64,000 nt of DNA from an uncultured Candidatus Actinomarina sp. (lineage in GTDB: Bacteria; Actinomycetota; Acidimicrobiia; Actinomarinales; Actinomarinaceae). Under the pieces are notes generated by a model. The model was not told where the DNA came from. It saw nothing but the letters and a program-made list of their open reading frames with translations, and searched no databases. Below are positions 29,196 through 38,529 of this stretch, piece by piece; the first letter of the stretch is position 1; each line of letters opens with the position of its first letter. Where the stretch lies: contig CACHJT010000004.1 in NCBI GenBank assembly GCA_902580215.1, forward strand, positions 1-64,000. The letters run 5' to 3'. The position numbers were made by a program, and so were the translations under genes.

Positions 29196-30273
29196 AATTA
29201 ATTTAGTAACGATCGCTACAGATGGTAAAGCGAGAGTTAATGATGTAATAATTAATGGTAAATCTCTTCAAACTCCTACATTCATGCCAGTCGCAACAAG
29301 AGGTGCTATTAAATCTCTCCCGCTTAACTATTTAGAAAAAACAGATGTTCTTTTAGCGAATACCTACCATCTATATCTAAGGCCTGGGCTTGATGTAATT
29401 AAAGAGTTTGAAGGACTACATAATTTTATTGGTTGGGATAATTTAATACTCACTGATTCTGGTGGTTTCCAGGGATGGTCAATTCCAAATAAGTTCAATG
29501 AAGATGGTATAGAATTTAAAAATATTTATGATGGATCTAAATTTTTTATGGATCCAATTCTTTCAATGGATATACAAAATACTTTAAATAGTGACATCGC
29601 AATGATTCTAGATTCATTAGTAGATATAGATAAAGATTATAACAATCAGCTTCAATCAATAAATACAACAAAAAAATGGGCTGAAATTGCTCGTGATTAT
29701 CATTCGAATAATAATCAATCATTGTTTGGAATAGTGCAGGGAGGTAAAGTTCTTGAGCTGAGAGAAAAGTCATCTATCGATATGGTTTCATTAAATTTCG
29801 ATGGTTACGCAATAGGTGGTTTAGCAATAGGTGAAACACCAGAAGAGAGAAAAAACATTGTCGATTTTACTGTAGATTTTCTTCCAAAAGATAAATTAAG
29901 GTATGTAATGGGCTTAGGAGATATTGAAGGAATGCTTAATCTAATAGATTTAGGGATTGATATGTTTGATTGTGTATGGCCTGCACGTCTGGCACGACAT
30001 GGAAAAATAATTAATAAAGGTAAATTCTTTAATCTTAAAAATAGTCAATATAAAAACGACGCAGAACCTTTGGTTTTAGAATGTGAATGTTTTGTGTGTA
30101 AAAAATATTCAAAAGCATATTTAAGACATTTACTTATAAATGAATCGACTTCATCATGGCTATATTTAAGTTTGCATAATATATTTCAGACTGAAAATAT
30201 ACTTTCCGAAGTTAGAAAAAGTATATTAAACTCAGAATTTGAAAACTATAAAGAAAGTATCATAAATGGATGA
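29188..30273 (+). CDS. tgt: tRNA-guanine transglycosylase
   Basis: TPTFMPVATRGAIKSLP, DSGGFQGWS, GIVQGG, CECFVCKKYSKAYLRHL zinc motif. Confidence 0.96.
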   Translation: MNKINLVTIATDGKARVNDVIINGKSLQTPTFMPVATRGAIKSLPLNYLEKTDVLLANTYHLYLRPGLDVIKEFEGLHNFIGWDNLILTDSGGFQGWSIPNKFNEDGIEFKNIYDGSKFFMDPILSMDIQNTLNSDIAMILDSLVDIDKDYNNQLQSINTTKKWAEIARDYHSNNNQSLFGIVQGGKVLELREKSSIDMVSLNFDGYAIGGLAIGETPEERKNIVDFTVDFLPKDKLRYVMGLGDIEGMLNLIDLGIDMFDCVWPARLARHGKIINKGKFFNLKNSQYKNDAEPLVLECECFVCKKYSKAYLRHLLINESTSSWLYLSLHNIFQTENILSEVRKSILNSEFENYKESIING

Positions 30274-30514
30274 TTTAATTGCTCTTCTACCGTTAGTAAC
30301 GGTTTTCTTATTGTTTTATTTAATCCTTTACATACCTCAAAGAAGACGCCAAAAAAAACATAAATCTTACATTGAAGCATTAAAAATTGGCGATGATGTT
30401 GTCACGGATTCTGGTATATACGGTAGAGTTACCAATATAAAAGAAGAGAGTATCACTCTTGTTCTTAAAAAAGGTGAAATTGAAATATTAAAAAGCAAAA
30501 TACTTCATAATTAA
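30266..30514 (+). CDS. yajC: Preprotein translocase subunit YajC
   Basis: FYLILYIPQRRRQKKHKSYIEALKIGDDVVTDSGIYGRV; precedes secD. Confidence 0.93.
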   Translation: MDDLIALLPLVTVFLLFYLILYIPQRRRQKKHKSYIEALKIGDDVVTDSGIYGRVTNIKEESITLVLKKGEIEILKSKILHN

Positions 30515-30517
30515 ATC

Positions 30518-31963
30518 ATGAAACGAATCATAAAACTTTTATTTTTACCATTACTTTCTGCAGGTTTGTTAACTTATGTATTCATGAACTCAATACAACC
30601 TAAACTAGGCCTTGATCTCCAGGGTGGTATATCAGTTATTCTCACAGCTGAAGAGGATACTGAACCAGAACTAATTGAACAAGCTGTTGAAATTATGAGA
30701 ACAAGAATTGCGGCATTTGGAGAAGTGCAAGAACCTGAAATATCAATAAGTGGAGAAAACTCTGTATTAGTTCAACTACCAGGTTTAACTGATCAGGAAA
30801 AAGCATTAGAAGCAGTAGGGACAACAGGTTTATTAACATTTAGACCAGTTATTAGTTCTTCAATGCAAACTGGTTATTCGCCGGCTTTAACTATTACTGA
30901 AAATCCTGATGACCCAGAAAATCCTACTATTACAGCAATTCCCGGTGTAGATGAATTAACAGGATTGTCTATTAATGATGACCCTTCAACTACATCTTAT
31001 TTATTATCAATCAGAGATGGATTCCCAGTTATTTATGAGTTAGGCCCAGCCGAATTAACAGGTAATGATATTGACGATGCTTTAGCGGTGTACCCACAAA
31101 ACGAATGGGTTGTACAGTTAAATTTTAAGGATGAATCTGCTGATAAGTTTGCTGAGTTAACAAAAGTACTAGCATCAAATATTGGAGACCAACGTAAATT
31201 AGCAATTGTTCTTGATGAAGAAGTAATTTCTGCTCCTCAAGTAGCATTCGACGTTAATCCAGATATTGGTATTACTGGTGGAACTGCATCTATTTCTATG
31301 GGTAATGTCGATCAAGGAGAATCTGCAAATAATCTTGCAGTCATATTACGATATGGTGCTTTGCCAGTTTCATTTGAAAGATCATCAATTCAAAAAGTAT
31401 CTGCTACTTTAGGAGAAAATACACTTAATTTAGGTCTACAAGCTGGATTAGTTGGTCTTATTATTGTAAGCATATTTTTATTACTTTATTATCGTCTATC
31501 TGGGTTAATAGCAATTGTTGGTCTAGCATCTTTTGGAGCTTTATTTTACTCAGTTATTTCACTTCTTGGTGAATGGCAAGGATATACATTAACACTCGCT
31601 GGTATTGCAGGTGTCATCGTTTCAATAGGACTTACAGCTGACTCATATATTGTTATTTTTGAAAAATTAAAAGATGAATTAAAAATTGGTCGTTCTTTTA
31701 ATTTTGCTACTGAAAAAGCTGTTAAAGAGGCTTGGAACACTATATTAGTTGCTGACTTCGTTTCAATCATTGCAGCTGTCATACTTTATTTACTAGCTGT
31801 AGGACCTATTAGAGGTTTTGCTTTAACTCTTGGTTTAGCAACAGTATTTGATTTGTTTTATACAAGAATGTTCATATCAACTGCAGTACCTGTTGTTGGT
31901 AATATAACTGATAATCCAAGATTTTATTTTCCTTTGAATAGAAAGGATATTGAGAATGTTTAA
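30518..31963 (+). CDS. secD: Protein translocase subunit SecD
   Basis: LGLDLQGGISVIL, TRIAAFGEVQEPEI, LNFKDESADKFAELT. Confidence 0.97.
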   Translation: MKRIIKLLFLPLLSAGLLTYVFMNSIQPKLGLDLQGGISVILTAEEDTEPELIEQAVEIMRTRIAAFGEVQEPEISISGENSVLVQLPGLTDQEKALEAVGTTGLLTFRPVISSSMQTGYSPALTITENPDDPENPTITAIPGVDELTGLSINDDPSTTSYLLSIRDGFPVIYELGPAELTGNDIDDALAVYPQNEWVVQLNFKDESADKFAELTKVLASNIGDQRKLAIVLDEEVISAPQVAFDVNPDIGITGGTASISMGNVDQGESANNLAVILRYGALPVSFERSSIQKVSATLGENTLNLGLQAGLVGLIIVSIFLLLYYRLSGLIAIVGLASFGALFYSVISLLGEWQGYTLTLAGIAGVIVSIGLTADSYIVIFEKLKDELKIGRSFNFATEKAVKEAWNTILVADFVSIIAAVILYLLAVGPIRGFALTLGLATVFDLFYTRMFISTAVPVVGNITDNPRFYFPLNRKDIENV

Positions 31964-32864
31964 AAGACTATTTTTAGGTACTACAAAAATTGACTTCAAA
32001 GATATCGGACCGAGATTCTATAAAATATTCGTTGTTGAAATGTTAATATTTGGAGCAATACTTATAGCTTCTCTTTTTGGTGTCTTGTCATTAAATTTAT
32101 CTGTTGATTTTACTGGTGGAACGACATATCAACTAGATACTGAATATTCTGATAGTGATATTGCAGATGTTTTAGGCAACTCAATCTTAGTAGTTTCTCG
32201 CTATCAAACATTTGAAAACTCTAATACATTAATTTTTAGAGCTGTAGAGTCCTCACAACAAAATGAGACAGAATTTTTAAATTATTTAGGTAATAAATTT
32301 GATGTACCAACTGGAGAAATTGATTTTCAAAGAGTCGGGCCAACTTTTGGTCAAGATATTACTGAGAAAGGAATTAGGGCATTAGTTATATTCCTTACAA
32401 TAATCGCATTGCTCATTTCGTTAAGATATGAATATAAGTATTCTCTTATTGCACTAGTTGCATTATTACATGACTTATTGTTAACATTCTCAATTTATGT
32501 TCTTATAGGTCTCGAAATCACACCTTCAACAGTAATAGCGCTTTTAACTATTCTCGGTTATTCCCTTTATGACACAGTTATATTATTTGATAAATTAAGT
32601 GACTCACAAAAAGCATTCAAATTAAATAGTTTAAATAAAGATGTTCTTAATAAAACATTTAATGAAGTACTGATGAGAAGTATAAATACATCATTAACAT
32701 CTGCTATTCCTATAATTTCAATTATTGTCATTGGTAATTATTTAGGAATTGAAGGTAATCTTGCTGACTTCGCAATACCATTATTAATAGGTATAGTCTC
32801 TGGTACTTATAGTTCCATATTTGTTACTGTTCCATTTTTATCAAAAATTATTAAATCTAAATAA
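31956..32864 (+). CDS. secF: Protein translocase subunit SecF
   Basis: LSVDFTGGTTYQL, ALLTILGYSLYDTVILFDKL. Start set to ATG 31956. Confidence 0.96.
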   Translation: MFKRLFLGTTKIDFKDIGPRFYKIFVVEMLIFGAILIASLFGVLSLNLSVDFTGGTTYQLDTEYSDSDIADVLGNSILVVSRYQTFENSNTLIFRAVESSQQNETEFLNYLGNKFDVPTGEIDFQRVGPTFGQDITEKGIRALVIFLTIIALLISLRYEYKYSLIALVALLHDLLLTFSIYVLIGLEITPSTVIALLTILGYSLYDTVILFDKLSDSQKAFKLNSLNKDVLNKTFNEVLMRSINTSLTSAIPIISIIVIGNYLGIEGNLADFAIPLLIGIVSGTYSSIFVTVPFLSKIIKSK

Positions 32865-32882
32865 ATTTAGTACCATTAAGTT

Positions 32883-35048
32883 ATGGCAACTATAAGCCCA
32901 TCAAAAGAAGTAAATAAACTATACGACAAATTATTAGGTTACTTTAATCCTAAGGATCAAGCTTATATAAATAGAGCATTTCAATATGCCTATGACGGTC
33001 ACAATGGTCAAAATAGAAAATCTGGAGAGCCCTATATTACACATCCATTACATGTTGCATTATATTTGTGTGAATTAAATTTTGATAAAGAAACGATTGC
33101 AGCAGCGTTGCTACATGATCTAATAGAAGATACTGATATATCATATGAAGATTTAAAAAAGGAATTTGGTGAAGAAGTTGCTGATATTGTAGATGGTGTC
33201 ACAAAATTGGATAAGATCAAATACAGCAGTAACGAAGAAGCAAAAGCGGATGCTATAAGAAAAATGGTTATTGCTATGTCAAAAGATATACGTGTATTAA
33301 TACTCAAATTAGCTGACAGATTACACAATATTCAAACTATAGAATATCACCAAGATTGGAAGCAAGAAAAGATCGCTAATGAAACATTGTATGTTTATGC
33401 TCCACTGGCTCACAGATTAGGTTTCCAATCAATAAAACATGTTCTCGAAGATAAATCATTCAAAATCTTACATACAAATCAAGATAAAGAAATAAAAGAT
33501 ATGATTACAGAGACAAATCCAGACCGTGATTTACAAATAGGGAGTGCTATTGATATTATAAAAACTCTTTTAAACGACAATTCCATGTCTGCTGAAGTAT
33601 ACGGAAGACCAAAACACAATTATTCAATATATAAGAAAATTGTGAATCAAGGACTAACTTTTAATGAAATCAATGATCTTATAGGAATAAGAATTGTTAC
33701 AGATGATGTTAAAAATTGTTATACAATACTTGGTCTAATTCATGCTAACTTTCAACCTGTACTTGGTAGATTTAAAGATTTTATTTCAATGCCAAAATTT
33801 AATCTCTATCAAAGTTTACACACAACAGTGTTAACTAGTGATGGTACCAAGATGGAGATTCAAATAAGAACACATGACATGCACTACAGAGCAGAATACG
33901 GTGTAGCGGCTCATTGGAAATATAAAGAAAAGCCATCAAACGATCTCACATCTTGGACTAATGAGTTATCAGAAATTTCAAATGAATATCCTGATCCAAA
34001 TGAATTTTTACAACACATGAAACTTGATTTATATGAAAATGAGGTTTTTTGCTTAACACCAGAAGGAGACGTTATTGCTTTACCTCAAGGATCAACTCCA
34101 GTAGATTTCGCTTTTGCAATTCATACTCAAGTGGGTGAAAAATTAATAGGAGCAAAAGTAAATGGTAAATTAGTAAATTTAAGCAATCTCTTAAAATCTG
34201 GAGACACAATTGAAATACTAACTAGTAAAGATAAAGATAAAGGCCCCAGTAGAGATTGGTTAAATATTGTAAAGACTTCAAGAGCTAGGTCAAAAATCAA
34301 GCAATGGTATCAAAAACAAATGAAAAATGAAGATATTCAAAAAGGTAAGACTACATTGAACTCTTGGTTAGATGAAAATCCTGAAATATTAGAAACTACT
34401 TCAAAAGATCAATTAATGGATGAATTATTAAAAGATTTGAAATTACCCAATTTAGAAACGCTATATCAAAATCTTGGAAATGGTAACACAGGAATTAATT
34501 CAATAAGTAATAGGATTAATAAAATTGTATTTCCTAGTGAAATATCCGTTGACGAAGATTTATATTCTCCTGAAATTAAAGAAGACTCAAAATCAGATTT
34601 AGTAATTGTTGAAGGATATGATGACATAAAAGTTCGAATGGGTAAGTGTTGTGTACCCGTACCAGGTGACGACATCCTTGGTTTTGTAACTATTTCTAAT
34701 GGTATAGCAATACATAGATCTGATTGTTTAAATGTACAAATAGATTCTACAAAAGGTGAACGAATAATTGATGTAAGTTGGGGATACACAGGAAATACAG
34801 GGATTGTTGTATGGTTAGAGATTGAAGCTATTGATAGACCTTATCTACTTAGAGATGCAACAATAGCTATTTCTGATAATGGTGGAAATATATTGGTAGC
34901 CAAATCTGTAACAAGTAGTAAGCGAATCGTTAACCTAATATTTCAAGTTGAAATAAGTGACAATGATCAATTAGATGCGATTATAAATGATGCTAAGAAC
35001 ATTGAAAATGTATTTGATGCTTCTCGGATATACCCGGGCAGAAAATGA
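32883..35048 (+). CDS. relA: Bifunctional (p)ppGpp synthetase/hydrolase (RelA/SpoT)
   Basis: GEPYITHPLHVALYLCELNFDKETIAAALLHDLIEDT (HD), synthetase domain, TGS domain, C-terminal ACT-like domain. Confidence 0.96.
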   Translation: MATISPSKEVNKLYDKLLGYFNPKDQAYINRAFQYAYDGHNGQNRKSGEPYITHPLHVALYLCELNFDKETIAAALLHDLIEDTDISYEDLKKEFGEEVADIVDGVTKLDKIKYSSNEEAKADAIRKMVIAMSKDIRVLILKLADRLHNIQTIEYHQDWKQEKIANETLYVYAPLAHRLGFQSIKHVLEDKSFKILHTNQDKEIKDMITETNPDRDLQIGSAIDIIKTLLNDNSMSAEVYGRPKHNYSIYKKIVNQGLTFNEINDLIGIRIVTDDVKNCYTILGLIHANFQPVLGRFKDFISMPKFNLYQSLHTTVLTSDGTKMEIQIRTHDMHYRAEYGVAAHWKYKEKPSNDLTSWTNELSEISNEYPDPNEFLQHMKLDLYENEVFCLTPEGDVIALPQGSTPVDFAFAIHTQVGEKLIGAKVNGKLVNLSNLLKSGDTIEILTSKDKDKGPSRDWLNIVKTSRARSKIKQWYQKQMKNEDIQKGKTTLNSWLDENPEILETTSKDQLMDELLKDLKLPNLETLYQNLGNGNTGINSISNRINKIVFPSEISVDEDLYSPEIKEDSKSDLVIVEGYDDIKVRMGKCCVPVPGDDILGFVTISNGIAIHRSDCLNVQIDSTKGERIIDVSWGYTGNTGIVVWLEIEAIDRPYLLRDATIAISDNGGNILVAKSVTSSKRIVNLIFQVEISDNDQLDAIINDAKNIENVFDASRIYPGRK

Positions 35049-35671
35049 GTTCTGTAATATATACATTTACAAGCTTCACAACATCAAATTCATATATAGT
35101 AAAGCCATTTAACGATGAGAAATGTTTTATAGTAGACCTGCCACCAGATCTAGATAATGTTATTGAATTTATTAAGAATAATAATCTAACCGTTGCTGGT
35201 GCATTGATAACACACGGTCATTATGACCACTCACTAGGTCTATCAATCTTTGAAGGAAAAGCATATATTAATTTAGATGATGAATTTCTAGCTAGAAATC
35301 CACAAGATCAAATTAGATCATTATTAGGAAATTCTTTTGAAGTAGGAGAGTACACAGGCGATTTATATTCCATTTCAGAACTACCAAGTGAAATTGTTAA
35401 AGTTCATAAAAATCCAGGCCATACCAAAGGCAGTGTCTCGTATGAGTTCCCTGAAGAAGGCTTGATATTTACAGGGGATTTTGTATTTAAAGATGGTATC
35501 GGCAGAACAGATCTATTTTCAGGCTCTATGGACGAAATGAAATATTCCATCAACAATACATTTCTAAATTTTAATGAAGAATATGATATTTTACCTGGCC
35601 ATGGTCCTTCAGATAAGGTAAAAACGATAAAAGAAAATAATGAATTTATTAAGATGTTAATAGATGATTGA
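35045..35671 (+). CDS. MBL-fold metallo-hydrolase (glyoxalase II-like)
   Basis: ALITHGHYDHSLGL, NPGHTKGSVSY, FTGDFVFKDGIGRTDL. Confidence 0.9.
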   Translation: MSSVIYTFTSFTTSNSYIVKPFNDEKCFIVDLPPDLDNVIEFIKNNNLTVAGALITHGHYDHSLGLSIFEGKAYINLDDEFLARNPQDQIRSLLGNSFEVGEYTGDLYSISELPSEIVKVHKNPGHTKGSVSYEFPEEGLIFTGDFVFKDGIGRTDLFSGSMDEMKYSINNTFLNFNEEYDILPGHGPSDKVKTIKENNEFIKMLIDD

Positions 35672-36836
35672 ACAAGTAAAAGGTACAAGAAATATCGCAA
35701 ATGATGATTCTGCGAAGTTTTTACATGTTAAAAATACTTTTATTAATAAATTTTCTGATTACGGATACAAATATATTCAAACTCCTTTGCTTGAATATAA
35801 GGAATTATTTGATAAATCTATTGGAGAATCCTCTGAAATCGTCACTAAACAAATGTATGAACTAAAAGATAAAGGTGGTAGGGATTTAGTTTTAAGACCT
35901 GAAGGTACGTCAAGTGTAGTAAGGTATCATGCTGAATTTAATAAAGATAATACAAGTAAATACTCTTATTTTGGATCTATGTTTAGATATGAGAATCCTC
36001 AAAAGAATAGATATCGAGAATTCAATCAGGCTGGTGCTGAAATAGTTGGATTAATTGATATTTATTCTGATTTTCAAATTATTAATGATTCGTTAAATTT
36101 TATTAATAACTTATTGCCCGGAACAACACTGAAAATCAATACTATAGGAAGCATCGAAGATAGAGAAGCTTATGTAAAAGTACTATATAAATATTTTTCC
36201 AAAAATAAAGAAAAATTATCAAATGAGAGTCTAGAAAAAATTGAAAACAATACATTGAGGATACTCGATTCCAACAACTCAGAGGATAGAGAAATTATAA
36301 GTAACGCACCTACAATTAACGAATATATAAACACTCATTCAAAAGAAAATTTTGAAAGTTTACTGAGATTACTTGATAATTCTCAAATAAATTATGAGAT
36401 AGACTACTCACTAGTTAGAGGTTTAGATTACTACAATGATTTGACTTTTGAGTTTCACACAGAAGAAAGTGTAGTAGTTGGTGGGGGTGGTAGATATGAT
36501 AATCTAGCCAAAATACTCTCCATTGGTGACTTTTACGGTGTAGGTGTTGCCTTTGGTGTAGAAAGGATAATGAATTTACTCTCAGAAATTAATATATCAT
36601 CTAAGTACTATCTACTTGGCACAAATATTGATAATCTAACTAAATACTCAAAAATTTTGGATGAAAATAATATCAATTACAATAAACCATCTAGAGTTTC
36701 TAAAGAAAATTCACAATTTAAAGAAGCTAAAAAGTTAAATGCAGAATATTTAATAAATGCAGATGAAGATACAATTAAGAACTTAATAACAAACGAGACA
36801 GAAGCATTTGATATAGAGGTTATCCTTGAACATTAA
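35664..36836 (+). CDS. hisS: Histidyl-tRNA synthetase
   Basis: VLRPEGTSSVVRYHAE, FRYENPQKNRYREFNQAGAEIVG, LVRGLDYYNDLTFEF. Confidence 0.96.
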   Translation: MIEQVKGTRNIANDDSAKFLHVKNTFINKFSDYGYKYIQTPLLEYKELFDKSIGESSEIVTKQMYELKDKGGRDLVLRPEGTSSVVRYHAEFNKDNTSKYSYFGSMFRYENPQKNRYREFNQAGAEIVGLIDIYSDFQIINDSLNFINNLLPGTTLKINTIGSIEDREAYVKVLYKYFSKNKEKLSNESLEKIENNTLRILDSNNSEDREIISNAPTINEYINTHSKENFESLLRLLDNSQINYEIDYSLVRGLDYYNDLTFEFHTEESVVVGGGGRYDNLAKILSIGDFYGVGVAFGVERIMNLLSEINISSKYYLLGTNIDNLTKYSKILDENNINYNKPSRVSKENSQFKEAKKLNAEYLINADEDTIKNLITNETEAFDIEVILEH

Positions 36837-38529
36837 AGACTTAGAAAATTTAAAAGACGGACAGCAAGTAATTGAACTTACTGGATGGGTTGATAATATA
36901 CGAGACCATGGTGGTTTAACTTTTGTTGATTTACGAGATTTTACAGGTTTAATTCAACTTGTTTTTGATAAAAGTGGTGACGTAGATACAAAATTGAAAA
37001 ACGAATTCTATATAACAATTAACGGTACATTCAAAAAAAGAGATGAAGCACTAATAAATGATAAAATTTTATTCGGCGATTATGAAATAGAAGTAACAGA
37101 CTTAATAATTATTAATCAAAGTAAAACACTTCCATTTCAGATTGAAGATTCAATAGAAACTGATGAAAATATACGTTTGAAATATAGGTATTTAGATTTA
37201 AGACGACAACCTATGAAAGTCAACATCATGACACGATCGAATACGTTTAAAAGTATTAGATCCATTATGAATCAATTAAATATATTTGAAATAGATACAC
37301 CAACTCTTATTAAATCAACACCAGAAGGTGCAAAAGATTTCCTAGTACCATCGCGTAAATCTCCAAGTAATTTTTATGCTCTTCCACAATCGCCACAGAT
37401 GTATAAACAGTTATTTATGATGTCAGGTTTTCCTAATTATTATCAAATAGCTAAGTGTTACAGAGATGAAGATTCTAGAAAAGATAGACAACCAGAGTTC
37501 ACTCAATTAGATTTAGAGTTTTCTGACGCTAGTCCAGAATTAGTAAAATCAAAAGTTGAAGAGATTGTAAAGTTTGTATTTAGTGATGCTTATGATTGCA
37601 AAATTAAAACACCATTTAATACATTAACTTATGAAGAAGCAATTAATTTTTATGGTACTGATAAACCAGATTTGAGAATTGAAGAAAAAATATTTGATAT
37701 CACAGATATTTTTACTGATACATCTATTAATTTCCTTAATGATATCTTGTCTTCACAAGGATCTATTAAAGCCTTGCACACTAAAGAATTACTGACTCGA
37801 AAACAAATAGACGATTTAGACACTGAAATTAAGGAACTAGGCTCTAATGGTTTAGGATGGTTTAAAATTGAAGATACCAATATCAGTGGCCCGTTAGCAA
37901 AATTATTAAATGATAATGAAAAATCAAAATTGCTTTCATACGGATCAGGTACCTTATTATTTCAAGCAGGAATCATTAAAGAAATTGCAAACTTTTTAGA
38001 TGTAATTAGAAGGACGGTATTTCAACCCTTAAATAATGATGTTTATTCTTTCGTTTGGATTGAAGATTTTCCATTTTTCGAGGTCGAAGATGGAGAATTA
38101 CAACCATCTCACCATCCTTTTACTTCACCTAAAAGCAATGAAATATTCAAAGATGACCCAACTAATGCAACAGCACTTCATTATGACCTCGTATTAAATG
38201 GTGTAGAGCTTGGCTCTGGTTCTCAAAGAATTAATAATCCTGAAATTCAAACTTTAGTTCTTGAAAAGTGGGGCTTAAGTAAAGAAGAAATATCAGAAAG
38301 ATTTGGATGGTTTATAGAGGCTCTATCATACGGAACACCTGTCCATGCTGGCTTCGCTATAGGTATAGATAGACTAATTGCTGAAGTATTAAATCAACCA
38401 TCTATAAGAGACGTTATACCATTTCCTAAAACACAATCAGGGTTAGATCCTCTTACAAACGCTCCAGCTAATATTGAAGAAGAAGTTCTTGAAGAATATA
38501 ATCTTAAATATATAAATAAAGATGAATAG
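36826..38529 (+). CDS. aspS: Aspartyl-tRNA synthetase
   Basis: GWVDNIRDHGGLTFVDLRDFTGLIQLVF, EGAKDFLVPSR, CYRDEDSRKDRQPEFTQLDLEFS, GFAIGIDRLIAEV. Confidence 0.97.
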   Translation: MNIKDLENLKDGQQVIELTGWVDNIRDHGGLTFVDLRDFTGLIQLVFDKSGDVDTKLKNEFYITINGTFKKRDEALINDKILFGDYEIEVTDLIIINQSKTLPFQIEDSIETDENIRLKYRYLDLRRQPMKVNIMTRSNTFKSIRSIMNQLNIFEIDTPTLIKSTPEGAKDFLVPSRKSPSNFYALPQSPQMYKQLFMMSGFPNYYQIAKCYRDEDSRKDRQPEFTQLDLEFSDASPELVKSKVEEIVKFVFSDAYDCKIKTPFNTLTYEEAINFYGTDKPDLRIEEKIFDITDIFTDTSINFLNDILSSQGSIKALHTKELLTRKQIDDLDTEIKELGSNGLGWFKIEDTNISGPLAKLLNDNEKSKLLSYGSGTLLFQAGIIKEIANFLDVIRRTVFQPLNNDVYSFVWIEDFPFFEVEDGELQPSHHPFTSPKSNEIFKDDPTNATALHYDLVLNGVELGSGSQRINNPEIQTLVLEKWGLSKEEISERFGWFIEALSYGTPVHAGFAIGIDRLIAEVLNQPSIRDVIPFPKTQSGLDPLTNAPANIEEEVLEEYNLKYINKDE